A stretch of DNA of 64,000 nt from Anaerotruncus sp. G3(2012) (GTDB lineage: Bacteria > Bacillota > Clostridia > Oscillospirales > Ruminococcaceae): assembly GCF_000403395.2 (NCBI RefSeq), contig NZ_KE159657.1, positions 147,413 to 211,412 on the forward strand. The letters run 5' to 3'. How positions within the stretch are numbered: position 1 is the stretch's first letter; each line of letters opens with the position of its first letter. The notes beneath the pieces are model-generated. The model searched no databases and was not told the origin of the DNA. It saw only the letters and a list, made by a program, of their open reading frames with translations. Positions 53,099 to 61,357 of the stretch are shown piece after piece. Made by a program: the position numbers and the translations under genes.

Positions 53099-55711
53099 TT
53101 ATTTACCGTAGAAAGCTCTTTTGTAAAGCTCGGCAATCTCCGAAACGAGTGGCTGGCGCGGATTCGCGGTTGTGCACTGGTCGGAATAGGCGCGGTCAGC
53201 GAGCTGATCGACCCCTGCCATAAAGATTTTCTCATCAATGCCGCAAGCCTGAATGCTCTCAGGAATGTTGACCTCTTTCATCAGGTCGCGGATTGCCTTA
53301 ATCAGGCTCTGCACACCTTCCTGTGTGGTTTTGGCGGGCAGACCGAGATAGCGGGCGATTTTCGCATATTTCTCATCGGCGATGAATTTTTCATATTTCG
53401 GCCAGATGGTGAATTTAGTCGGCTCGGTTGCATTGTACTCAACCACATACGGCAGAAGCAGCGCGTTTGCGCGTCCATGCGGGATGTGATATTCGCCGCC
53501 CAGTTTGTGCGCCATCGAGTGGTTCAGGCCAAGGAATGCGTTGGTAAACGCAAGACCTGCGATACAGGAAGCGTTGTGCATCTTCTCACGCGCTTCAAAA
53601 TCGGTAGAACCATTCTTGTATGCGCGGGGGAGATACTCAAACACCAGCTCGATCGCGTGGACTGCAAGACCATCGGTGTAGTCGGAAGCGAGCACCGATA
53701 CATAAGCTTCCAGCGCATGGGTCAGAACATCAAGGCCGGTGTCCGCAGTGGCGGATTTGGGCAGAGATACAACAAACTGCGGGTCGATGATTGCAACATC
53801 CGGGGTCAGCTCGTAGTCTGCCAGCGGATATTTGATATTGCCGTTTGCCTTGTCGGTAATAACCGAGAAGGAGGTGACCTCCGAACCGGTCCCCGAGGTG
53901 GTCGGGATACAAACAAGCTGTGCTTTGCTGCCGAGTTTCGGGAAATGATAGGTACGTTTCCGAATATCCATGAATTTGAGCTTCAGGCCATCGAACGAAG
54001 TGTCGGGATGCTCATAGAACAACCACATGCCCTTCGCCGCATCCATCGCCGAACCGCCGCCCAGCGCGATGATGACATCCGGCTTGAAGCTGTTCATGGC
54101 TGCGACGCCGCGCATGATTGTTTCGACCGACGGATCCGGCTCAACCTCCGAGAAAATCTCGGCATGGCAATATTCAAGGCGTTTGCGCAGATAGTAGAGG
54201 ATTTTGTCAACATTGCCGAGCTGAACCATCATCGGGTCGGTAACGATAAACGCGCGGCTGATGTCCGGCATCTTCTCGAGGTATTGAATGGAATCGTTCT
54301 CGAAATAGATTTTGGGCGGAATCTTGAACCACTGCATGTTGACTCTCCTTTTCGCGATGCGTTTTTTGTTGATGAGGTTGACCGAAGAGACATTGGAAGT
54401 GGTAGAGTTATGTCCAAACGAACCGCAGCCCAGCGTCAGAGATGGCATATTGGTGTTGTAGATGTCACCGATCGCGCCCTGAGAGGACGGAGAGTTAACG
54501 ATGATACGTCCAACCTTCATCTGCTCGCCGAAAGCATTGCAAAGCTCGGAATTGGTCGAGTGGATAACCGCCGAGTGGCCCAGCCCGCCGAGGTCGAGCA
54601 TACGGGAGGCGTACTCGAAGCCCTGATGATAGTCCTTGACGGTGAAGTATGCCAGAACAGGGGAGAGCTTCTCGAGAGAAAGCGGATACTCGCGGGAGGG
54701 TTCAGGCAGCTTCGCGATGAGGATTTTGGTCAGTTCAGGGACTTTCACGCCCGCCTGCTCTGCGATCCAGAACGGGGATTTACCAACAACATCCGGATTG
54801 ACTGCGCCCTTGTCAGCGCGCATCACAAAGCGTGTGACCTTATCGATCTCGTCACCGGTGAGGAAATAGCAGCCATGCTTTTTCATAAACGACTCGAACG
54901 GAGCCGAGATTTCCTCGTCGACGATGACCGCCTGCTCAGAAGCGCAGATCATACCGTTATCGAATGTCTTGGAGAGCATCAGGTCGGTGCAGGCACGCTC
55001 GAGGTTGGCAGATTTTTCGATGTAGCAGGGGACGTTGCCCGGGCCAACGCCAAGGGCCGGCTTGCCGCAACTGTAGGCTGCCTTGACCATGCCCGCGCCG
55101 CCAGTAGCGAGGACGAGCGAGACAAGCGGATGGTTCATCAGCGCTGCGGTTGCTTCGACCGAAGGGAATTCGATCCACTGGATGCAGTTTTCGGGAGCGC
55201 CCGCTTTGACTGCCGCATCATAGACCACCTTTGCTGCCGCCGCGGAGCATTTTTGTGCCGACGGATGGAAGCCGAAGATGATCGGGTTACGGGTTTTCTG
55301 GGTGATGAGAGATTTAAAGATGGTGGTGGAGGTGGGATTGGTCACCGGGGTGACGCCCGCGACGATGCCTACCGGCTCTGCAACTTCGACATAGCCTTCC
55401 ATGTCATTCTCGTCGATAATCCCGACCGTCTTTTCATATTTGATCGAGTGATAGATATACTCGGAAGCAAACAGGTTTTTGGTAATCTTATCCTCATAGA
55501 CGCCGCGACCGGTCTCTTCAATCGCGAGCTTCGCAAGTGCCATATGCTGGTCAAGCGCAGCAAGCGACATCGCCTGTACGATGTTGTCGACCGTTTTCTG
55601 ATCCATCTCCATATACTGTTTGAGCGCCTTGTCAGCCTTTTGTACCAGATCGTCAATCATCTTGTCGATGTCTACTTCGGGTACAGCGGGCTGGGTATTT
55701 GCCTTTTCCAT
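53099..55711 (-). CDS. adhE: Bifunctional acetaldehyde-CoA/alcohol dehydrogenase
   Basis: 870 residues from ATG 55711 (AGGAGG upstream). N-terminal aldehyde dehydrogenase domain (about 1-440) with TGGAGMVKAAYSCGKPALGV and catalytic Cys in FDNGMICASEQAVIVDEE. C-terminal iron-type alcohol dehydrogenase with ALGGGSAMDAAKGMWLF, PTTSGTGSEVTSFSVI and metal-site NHSMAHKLGGEYHIPHGRAN. It reduces acetyl-CoA to ethanol with two NADH and forms spirosomes. The promoter carries a Rex-like box, implying control by the NADH/NAD ratio. Confidence 0.97.
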   Translation of the reverse strand: MEKANTQPAVPEVDIDKMIDDLVQKADKALKQYMEMDQKTVDNIVQAMSLAALDQHMALAKLAIEETGRGVYEDKITKNLFASEYIYHSIKYEKTVGIIDENDMEGYVEVAEPVGIVAGVTPVTNPTSTTIFKSLITQKTRNPIIFGFHPSAQKCSAAAAKVVYDAAVKAGAPENCIQWIEFPSVEATAALMNHPLVSLVLATGGAGMVKAAYSCGKPALGVGPGNVPCYIEKSANLERACTDLMLSKTFDNGMICASEQAVIVDEEISAPFESFMKKHGCYFLTGDEIDKVTRFVMRADKGAVNPDVVGKSPFWIAEQAGVKVPELTKILIAKLPEPSREYPLSLEKLSPVLAYFTVKDYHQGFEYASRMLDLGGLGHSAVIHSTNSELCNAFGEQMKVGRIIVNSPSSQGAIGDIYNTNMPSLTLGCGSFGHNSTTSNVSSVNLINKKRIAKRRVNMQWFKIPPKIYFENDSIQYLEKMPDISRAFIVTDPMMVQLGNVDKILYYLRKRLEYCHAEIFSEVEPDPSVETIMRGVAAMNSFKPDVIIALGGGSAMDAAKGMWLFYEHPDTSFDGLKLKFMDIRKRTYHFPKLGSKAQLVCIPTTSGTGSEVTSFSVITDKANGNIKYPLADYELTPDVAIIDPQFVVSLPKSATADTGLDVLTHALEAYVSVLASDYTDGLAVHAIELVFEYLPRAYKNGSTDFEAREKMHNASCIAGLAFTNAFLGLNHSMAHKLGGEYHIPHGRANALLLPYVVEYNATEPTKFTIWPKYEKFIADEKYAKIARYLGLPAKTTQEGVQSLIKAIRDLMKEVNIPESIQACGIDEKIFMAGVDQLADRAYSDQCTTANPRQPLVSEIAELYKRAFYGK

Positions 55712-55786
55712 CGCAGTGACCTCCTTGGTTCTCAATTTAATAATTATAGATTGGGGTGCCTGTTCAGCCTTTTAGCTGTTACGATC

Positions 55787-55815
55787 AGTATACCACATTG
55801 TTAAAGTTTTGACAA
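55787..55815 (-). promoter_or_regulatory. adhE promoter with overlapping Rex-like operator
   Basis: Minus strand TTGTCA (55815-55810), 17-bp spacer, TATACT (55792-55787). Overlapping it at 55798-55815 is TTGTTAA-AGTT-TTGACAA, one base from the Rex consensus TTGTTAA-N4-TTAACAA. The operator covers the -35 box. Confidence 0.82.
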
Positions 55816-55883
55816 TATGGCATTGAAGAAAATAAAGAAACATTTTCCTTTCGTTTTTTGTGCAATCTGTCAAGATGCACCTA

Positions 55884-56270
55884 TTATTTCAAAACGAACG
55901 GGAAAGATGGATTTCTGACCCTGTACCATTCGCCGTCCGTATATAGATAGCAGCTGTCCGGCCCGTTGATTCGATAGGAAAAATCGCCATCAGGAAGTGA
56001 AAAATGGTAGACTTCTCCTCCGCTCACATCACTCGGGGAATCTCCCTCCTTGAAACGCTCATGTTTTAGGGAAAGCCCGGATGCCCACGATCGGAGCATC
56101 TCTATCTGTTCGTCGGCAAGGGAAAATTCAGTCTGTCCTTCGCAGTCGTAGCGTGTCATAACCACTGAGGAAAGCTCCGAGGAAATCTTTCCCATAAGTG
56201 GAGAAGGCTGTACTGCACAGCCTGTGAGCAGAAAAAGAATGCAGAGCAGGGGAACAAGACATTTTTTCAT
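55884..56270 (-). CDS. Small lipoprotein of unknown function
   Basis: 128 residues from ATG 56270 (GGGAGGTACTGG upstream). Lipoprotein signal peptide MKKCLVPLLCILFLLTGC with the lipid Cys at about residue 18. The mature part is acidic and aromatic (GEVYHFSLPDGDFSYRINGP). No family recognised; it may be a single-gene unit on the cell surface. Confidence 0.78.
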   Translation of the reverse strand: MKKCLVPLLCILFLLTGCAVQPSPLMGKISSELSSVVMTRYDCEGQTEFSLADEQIEMLRSWASGLSLKHERFKEGDSPSDVSGGEVYHFSLPDGDFSYRINGPDSCYLYTDGEWYRVRNPSFPFVLK

Positions 56271-56364
56271 TCCAGTACCTCCCTTCCACCGATCTTTTAA
56301 AAAGGATATCATGAAGATGGAGGATGTTCTATCTTAATTTTGTAAACTTTTAGAGTCTGTCTAT

Positions 56365-56401
56365 TGCGAAAGCCCTCCCCTAAAATGGGAGGGCTTTCGC
56401 A
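56365..56401. other. Strong 15-bp stem hairpin in a 283-bp intergenic stretch
   Basis: TGCGAAAGCCCTCCC / GGGAGGGCTTTCGCA, perfect, loop CTAAAAT, no T-run on either strand. Lies between the lipoprotein and the nucleotidyltransferase gene; nothing else is seen in 56271-56553. Confidence 0.7.
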
Positions 56402-56553
56402 TACACAATAGTATACAAACAAAAAACCGGCAGCTATATCCAGATGGTTTTGGCTGCCGTATGCCGGCATTGCTCTTGCGTTACAGCCCTGAAGCTGTCG
56501 TCAACAGCACAGGCTGCGGCAATGTCACCATTTCCGGGATAGACGATCCTTGG

Positions 56554-57168
56554 TTAAGAATCAGCGCGCAAACTGACACATAGCTGCTCCAAATATTTGA
56601 GATCAGCTGGCGTATCAATATCAAGCAATTCCTGCGGTCCCTCTGCCTCGATAATCCGCAGCAGATGAGAATACTGCGCGATCACCGAGCTGCCCGACTG
56701 GTGCGGTGCAAGTGTGGCGAGTGCGGAGAAAAGGGAAGAGGGAAATAGGACTGGATTACCTCGATTGCCCTTCCAACCGAGCGCAACAATAGCATCCGGT
56801 TCAGAACAAAACCGGTCCACCAGTGTATAGATGCTCCGCACACGCACCAAGGGCTGGTCACAGACTGAAAAAAGGCAGCCATCAAGCGAGCAATCGAATG
56901 CATTCAAACCGAGACGAATGGTCTGCGCAATATCACTGGCGGGATCGGGATTTTTGACCACCTGAAATCCATAGCGCTGTGCACTGGCAGAGACCAGCGC
57001 ACAGCGGGTAACGGCAACCGTCTGGCAGAACCGTTCAACCGGGAACCGGTTGAACACGAATTCTGCCAGCGGCATACCGTGGAATTTCGCAGTCAATTTG
57101 TTGGCCTGAAACCGCTTTGACTGTCCCGAAGCGAGAAAAACGCATCCGACCCGCAGGGAACCAGACAT
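56554..57168 (-). CDS. MobA/MocA-like nucleotidyltransferase
   Basis: 204 residues. VGCVFLASGQSKRFQANKL is the nucleotidyltransferase loop (usually LAAGxSxRMGxxK; here AS replaces AA), with FSVCDQPLVR (metal Asp) and RGNPVLFPSSLF. Related to molybdopterin cytidylyltransferase MocA and similar enzymes, but no molybdoenzyme gene is near, so the substrate is open. It starts 6 bp after the bactofilin stop and has only a weak ribosome site, so it is probably translated by coupling. Confidence 0.8.
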   Translation of the reverse strand: MSGSLRVGCVFLASGQSKRFQANKLTAKFHGMPLAEFVFNRFPVERFCQTVAVTRCALVSASAQRYGFQVVKNPDPASDIAQTIRLGLNAFDCSLDGCLFSVCDQPLVRVRSIYTLVDRFCSEPDAIVALGWKGNRGNPVLFPSSLFSALATLAPHQSGSSVIAQYSHLLRIIEAEGPQELLDIDTPADLKYLEQLCVSLRADS

Positions 57169-57174
57169 TCGAAT

Positions 57175-57987
57175 TTAAACGGTCGCCTTTTCAGGCTCCT
57201 CTTTTTTCTCCTGCTCTGCATTGGGCTTGGCGGCAGATTCAGCAGGATCCAGACGCTCAAACTTCAACTCCGGCTTGGAATCGTCCGCAGCTTTGCTGTC
57301 GGATCCAGATCCATCCGGGGTTTTGTCGTCCGGCTTGGAGAAAACCGGGGCTTTGTCATCCGGCTTTGGGGCCTCAATCTTGATTTCCGGTTTCGGCGGC
57401 TCGGGCGGCTCCGGTTCCTTCTGCTGCATAATCACAGAACCATAGACAATCGCGCCCTTGCTGACTTCCATCTCTGGAGTGGTAATGTCACCGGTGATTG
57501 CACCAGTGCTGCTGATGACTGCGGATTCGGTCGCAATTACATTACCGGTTACCCTTCCGCTGACACTGAGCGTGCCGGTACGGACGTTGCCGTCCACAAC
57601 CGTGTTGGCGCCCAGAACCGCAGATTTCTCCGCCAGGATGTTGCCCTTGATCTCTGCGCCACTCGCGACAAAGGTAGCACAATCAATGTCCCCGGTGATT
57701 TTCCCGTAGACCTTGACAACGGCAGTGCTCTTGACATCGCCCTCCACAGTACCGAAGATGTCCAGATTGTCTTCAGAAACGATGTTTCCCGTAATGACTG
57801 TGTTTCTGGAAATCGAAGCGGTCAGATCGGCCTCCTTTGTAGTCTGTGCCGGCTCGGCAGCCTGCGCAGAGGCCTGTGCCGACTCAGGAGCGGGCTGAGG
57901 TGCGGGTTTCTCCTCGACCACAGGCGGGACAATCACCGGCGGTGCAGGGGGAATGGGCATCGGCTGGGGTTTTTTTCTTCCGAACAT
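57175..57987 (-). CDS. Bactofilin-family protein with long disordered tails
   Basis: 270 residues from ATG 57987 (AGGAGG upstream). The N-terminal ~55 residues are Pro/Ala/Glu/Gln-rich. The bactofilin (DUF583) beta-helix spans about residues 55-195, beginning LTASISRNTVITGNIVSE and continuing as short G-x-I/V repeats such as GNILAEKSAVLGANTVVDGN. The C-terminal ~70 residues are Lys/Pro/Asp/Glu-rich. Bactofilins polymerise without nucleotides and organise cell-wall enzymes or polarity. Cotranscribed with the nucleotidyltransferase. Confidence 0.9.
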   Translation of the reverse strand: MFGRKKPQPMPIPPAPPVIVPPVVEEKPAPQPAPESAQASAQAAEPAQTTKEADLTASISRNTVITGNIVSEDNLDIFGTVEGDVKSTAVVKVYGKITGDIDCATFVASGAEIKGNILAEKSAVLGANTVVDGNVRTGTLSVSGRVTGNVIATESAVISSTGAITGDITTPEMEVSKGAIVYGSVIMQQKEPEPPEPPKPEIKIEAPKPDDKAPVFSKPDDKTPDGSGSDSKAADDSKPELKFERLDPAESAAKPNAEQEKKEEPEKATV

Positions 57988-58174
57988 AGGCGTTCAACCT
58001 CCTCAGTAAACTTTCCACATCTCTAATTATCGTCTTTTTTAAAAAAAATGCAAGTGAAATCTGCGATTTTCTTAAAAAGAATCTGAATAATTGAAAATAG
58101 CTATCAAATATCATCAATTTACCCATATATTTTCACCGTTTTCAGGCGTTGCATATCAATTTCACAAAAAAGGG

Positions 58175-58203
58175 TTGACTCAAGTATGAAATCGGACTAT
58201 ACT
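58175..58203 (+). promoter_or_regulatory. Sigma-A promoter of the MarR-MATE operon
   Basis: TTGACT (58175-58180), 17-bp spacer, TATACT (58198-58203). Confidence 0.88.
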
Positions 58204-58223
58204 AAACAAGTACGAAATCGGAC
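58181..58223 (+). repeat. Two 17-bp direct repeats in the MarR-MATE promoter
   Basis: CAAGTATGAAATCGGAC (58181-58197, the whole spacer) and CAAGTACGAAATCGGAC (58207-58223) differ by one base and repeat with a 26-bp period. They are a likely operator for the MarR-type regulator encoded next. Confidence 0.75.
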
Positions 58224-58243
58224 AGAAAGGATAATGGAGGAAG

Positions 58244-58705
58244 ATGGAGACAATATCGGGATATGAATTAAAGGAATTCAATCGCGTGTATAAGGAGATG
58301 GACGATCTCTACCACGAGATTGCTCTGAAGCTGGGGCTGTCGGACAGCGCGTTCATCATCCTTTATGCCCTGTGTGAACAGGGAAATGGCTGCCTGCAAA
58401 AGGATATCTGCGCACAGGCGTTTGTAAGCAAACAGACTATCAACTCGTCGATCCGCAGGCTTGAAAAGAAGGGGATACTCTTTCTCGAGCCGGGAAAAGG
58501 GCGGGATATGCACATCTGCCTGACCGAAATGGGGCGGCAGTTTGTACAGGAAAAGATTGTTCCGGTTGTTCAGATGGAAAACAGCGTGTTTTCCGGGATG
58601 TCCCCGATAGAAAGCGCGGAGCTTCTGCGGCTGAACCGCAAATATCTTGAGCAGTTCCGCGAAAAGGTGGGAGCATTTTTGAATGGTACGGCGAAGAGGC
58701 CGTGA
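58244..58705 (+). CDS. MarR family transcriptional regulator
   Basis: 153 residues, start after GGAGGA. Winged helix with GCLQKDICAQAFVSKQTINS, recognition helix SIRRLEKKGILFLEPGKGRD and HICLTEMGRQFV. It heads the operon with a kinase-like protein and a MATE pump; direct repeats in the promoter suggest autoregulation. Confidence 0.9.
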   Translation: METISGYELKEFNRVYKEMDDLYHEIALKLGLSDSAFIILYALCEQGNGCLQKDICAQAFVSKQTINSSIRRLEKKGILFLEPGKGRDMHICLTEMGRQFVQEKIVPVVQMENSVFSGMSPIESAELLRLNRKYLEQFREKVGAFLNGTAKRP

Positions 58706-58748
58706 CCATCTTTTCAAAAAACAGGACTCAGAGGAGGAATTGCGCAAG

Positions 58749-59372
58749 ATGAAACTGATTACGGTCGGCCGTGAATTCGGAAGCGGCGGACGGGAGCTGG
58801 GAAAGCGCCTGGCGGACACGCTTGGCTTTGCCTATTATGACCGGGAGCTGATCTCGGCGGTTGCGGAGAAGAGCGAACTGGATGAACAATACGTTGCGGG
58901 CCTGCTTGAACAGGGGCGGGTGACGGGATATCCGTTTACGATTCGCCGGACTTTTTCGTACGGCAGGATGCCGCAGCAGAATACAATGAAAGTGTTGATC
59001 ATGCAGGAGAAGATCATAAAGGAGCTGGCAGCGGTGGGAAACAACTGTGTGATCGTCGGACGGAGCGCAGATGTCCTGCTGCGGGAGTACCACCCACTTA
59101 CGCTGTTTGTGCATGCTGAGATGAAATCGAAGGTTCAGCGGTGCCGGGAGCGCGCCATGGAGGGGGAGCGCCTCACCGACCGGGAGATCATACATAGAAT
59201 CAAACAGGTGGATGCCGGACGTGCGAAGCACCGGGAGCTGATTGCTGGGGGCGGGTGGGGCTGCAAGGAGAGCTACCACCTCTGCATCAATACCTCGGGG
59301 CTTTCCATCAGGCAGCTGATTCCGCCGATTGCAGAATATGCTCAATTCTGGTTTAGGAGAACGACACCATGA
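58749..59372 (+). CDS. Cytidylate kinase-like family protein
   Basis: 207 residues from ATG 58749; TTG 58740, nearer to GAGGAGG, is an alternative. The P-loop-like MKLITVGREFGSGGRELGKR and FAYYDRELISAVAEKS define the Cmk-like family (PF13189), followed by NCVIVGRSADVLLREY and a LID-type REIIHRIKQVDAGRAKHR. Real CMP kinase is normally linked to ispH or rpsA; here it sits with MarR and MATE, so a different role is possible. Its stop overlaps the MATE start. Confidence 0.85.
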   Translation: MKLITVGREFGSGGRELGKRLADTLGFAYYDRELISAVAEKSELDEQYVAGLLEQGRVTGYPFTIRRTFSYGRMPQQNTMKVLIMQEKIIKELAAVGNNCVIVGRSADVLLREYHPLTLFVHAEMKSKVQRCRERAMEGERLTDREIIHRIKQVDAGRAKHRELIAGGGWGCKESYHLCINTSGLSIRQLIPPIAEYAQFWFRRTTP

Positions 59373-60700
59373 GAATCCAACTTTCAGAACATTTTAACTA
59401 TCGGAAACTGATCCGGTTTGTGGTTCCATCCATCATCATGATGATCTTCACTTCGGTTTATGGCGTTGTAGACGGACTGTTTGTCTCCAATTTTGTGGGA
59501 AAAACGCCGTTTGCAGCGGTAAACCTGATCTATCCGTTTCTGATGCTGCTCGGCGCGCCGGGCTTTATGATCGGCACCGGCGGGAGTGCGATTATCGCAA
59601 AGACGCTGGGAGAAGGGGACAGGGAGAAAGCCAACCGCTGTTTTTCGATGTTGGTCTACATCACCATTGCGGGCGGCGTCCTGCTTACGCTGGCAGGACT
59701 GCTCTGGGTCCGTCCGATCGCGGAAGCACTGGGCGCAGAAGGCGCCATGGTGGAGGAGTGTGTCCGGTATGGCAGGATCATCCTTCTGGCAGGGACTGCG
59801 TTTATGCTGCAAAACACCTTCCAGAGCTTTCTGGTCACGGCGGAAAAGCCGCATCTCGGCCTGGCTGTGACCATTGCGGCGGGCCTGACGAATATCCTGT
59901 TTGACGCTCTGTTTGTCGCGGTCTTTCGGTGGGGGACGGTAGGCGCCGCAGCTGCCACTGCGATGAGCCAGGTTGTCGGTGGGATACTCCCGTTGCTCTA
60001 CTTTGCGCGCCCGAACAACAGCCTGCTGCGGCTGACAAGGACTGGTCTGGACGGCAAAGTGCTGCTGAAGGCGTGTACCAATGGCTCCTCTGAACTGATG
60101 ACCAATGTCTCGATGTCGCTGGTGAATATCCTGTATAATTTCCAGCTGATCAGGATGGCTGGTGAGGATGGAGTGGCAGCCTACGGTGTGATTATGTATG
60201 TCAGCTTCATCTTTGTTTCGGTTTTTATCGGCTATTCGATTGGCAGCGCCCCTGTGATCGGCTACCACTATGGGGCGGAGAACGAAAACGAGTTGAAAAA
60301 TCTTTTCCGGAAAAGCCTGATCCTTGCCGGGCTGGCGGGACTGGCTATGACCGCGCTTGCCGAACTGCTTTCCCTGCCTTTGAGCAGCATTTTTGTCGGT
60401 TACGATGCGGAGCTGCTCACACTGACCTGCCATGGATTCCGGCTGAATTCACTCTCCTTCCTCGTCATCGGGTTCAATATCTTTGCTTCTGCATTTTTTA
60501 CTGCGCTCAACAACGGCGTAGTTTCCGCAGTGATCTCGTTTCTGCGGACCCTTGTTTTCCAGATCATTGTGGTGCTGGTGCTTCCTGTCTTCATCGGTGT
60601 GGACGGTATCTGGCTCTCGATCGTCGTGGCCGAGCTGCTTGCGCTTGCCGTGAGCATCTGGTTCTTTTTGGGGCAGAGGGGGCGGTACCGGTATGCTTGA
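59369..60700 (+). CDS. MATE family efflux transporter
   Basis: 443 residues, 12 hydrophobic segments. VVPSIIMMIFTSVYGVVDGL and FVSNFVGKTPFAAVNLIYPF are typical MATE N-terminal helices; the second half repeats the pattern (SVFIGYSIGSAPVIGYHYGA). It exports cationic drugs or metabolites with Na+ or H+. ATGA overlap with the kinase-like gene. Confidence 0.92.
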   Translation: MRIQLSEHFNYRKLIRFVVPSIIMMIFTSVYGVVDGLFVSNFVGKTPFAAVNLIYPFLMLLGAPGFMIGTGGSAIIAKTLGEGDREKANRCFSMLVYITIAGGVLLTLAGLLWVRPIAEALGAEGAMVEECVRYGRIILLAGTAFMLQNTFQSFLVTAEKPHLGLAVTIAAGLTNILFDALFVAVFRWGTVGAAAATAMSQVVGGILPLLYFARPNNSLLRLTRTGLDGKVLLKACTNGSSELMTNVSMSLVNILYNFQLIRMAGEDGVAAYGVIMYVSFIFVSVFIGYSIGSAPVIGYHYGAENENELKNLFRKSLILAGLAGLAMTALAELLSLPLSSIFVGYDAELLTLTCHGFRLNSLSFLVIGFNIFASAFFTALNNGVVSAVISFLRTLVFQIIVVLVLPVFIGVDGIWLSIVVAELLALAVSIWFFLGQRGRYRYA

Positions 60701-60724
60701 ATGGTGCCTGCTCTCTGCATTCGA

Positions 60725-60762
60725 AAAAACCTCCCTCCGGTATTTCCGGAGGGAGGTTTTTG
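60725..60762 (+). terminator. Terminator of the MarR-MATE operon
   Basis: Perfect 16-bp stem AAAAACCTCCCTCCGG / CCGGAGGGAGGTTTTT with a 5-nt loop; works on both strands, so it also ends the convergent cupin gene. Confidence 0.92.
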
Positions 60763-60771
60763 GAGTCCGAT

Positions 60772-61122
60772 TCAATAGGTGGGATTTTCGACCTCCACCT
60801 TGTCTACCTCTTGGTAGGGGGCCAATGTGGAGACCATCTTCACTGGGACGTCATAGGCGTTGCGGCAGTAGTGGACCTCGTTTGGCTCGATATGGATCAG
60901 GTCACCGGTTGAGAGGGTATGTACCACGCCATCCACAACGATGTCAATTTTTCCCTCAAGAATGAAGAAATCCTCTTCCATGATATTGTGATAATGGGCG
61001 CGGAAATCCTGCCCGGGCATAAACTGCACCAGGGCGAAATTCATACGGGGGCCTTTCATCAGATATTTGGGACCGCTATTACCAAAGCGGTATTCGCGGT
61101 CATTTTCATTGATAACAAACAT
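60772..61122 (-). CDS. Cupin-domain protein linked to the lsr genes
   Basis: 116 residues (AAAAGGAG upstream). Single cupin barrel: motif 1 AHYHNIMEEDFFILEG with two His and a Glu, motif 2 GDLIHIEPNEVHYCRN with the third His, so a metal centre is likely. It lies downstream of lsrK on the same strand but has its own promoter with a cre-like box. It might bind or isomerise an AI-2-derived or sugar-like compound; this is inferred only from its position. Confidence 0.85.
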   Translation of the reverse strand: MFVINENDREYRFGNSGPKYLMKGPRMNFALVQFMPGQDFRAHYHNIMEEDFFILEGKIDIVVDGVVHTLSTGDLIHIEPNEVHYCRNAYDVPVKMVSTLAPYQEVDKVEVENPTY

Positions 61123-61357
61123 GGCAGATTCTCCTTTTCTATAAATGGAAGCGCTTCAAAAGAGGCAAAACGATTCTTTTTGAGCCTGCACCGATCCCGG
61201 TGCAGAGGGCTGCTTATAGCAGCCCTGCTTCAGATTGCATAGTCATCCGGCACGCTTTGCGTGCCGGATCGCTTTTGTCCGCCGCTTCCAAACGGATGCC
61301 TGTTTGGAAGTGTGCTGACTAGATCATCAAACTCGTTCGAAAGAGAACCGAGTACTT
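61123..61357. other. Hairpin-rich spacer between lsrK and the cupin gene
   Basis: Contains three stem-loops read on either strand: TGCACCG / CGGTGCA (61189-61204), AGGGCTGC / GCAGCCCT (61206-61227) and CCGGCACGC / GCGTGCCGG (61248-61268). Probably terminates lsrK transcription or stabilises its 3' end. Confidence 0.6.
61140..61168 (-). promoter_or_regulatory. Cupin promoter with cre-like box in the spacer
   Basis: Minus strand TTGCCT (61168-61163), 17-bp spacer, TTTATA (61145-61140). The spacer contains TGGAAGCGCTTCAA (61146-61159), which fits the CcpA cre consensus TGNAANCGNWWNCA. Confidence 0.68.

Noticed and set aside
53048-55804. A 918-codon open frame antisense to the whole of adhE
   Set aside because: It mirrors adhE codon periodicity, has no plausible domain content and covers the adhE promoter and Rex box. 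A codon-usage shadow.
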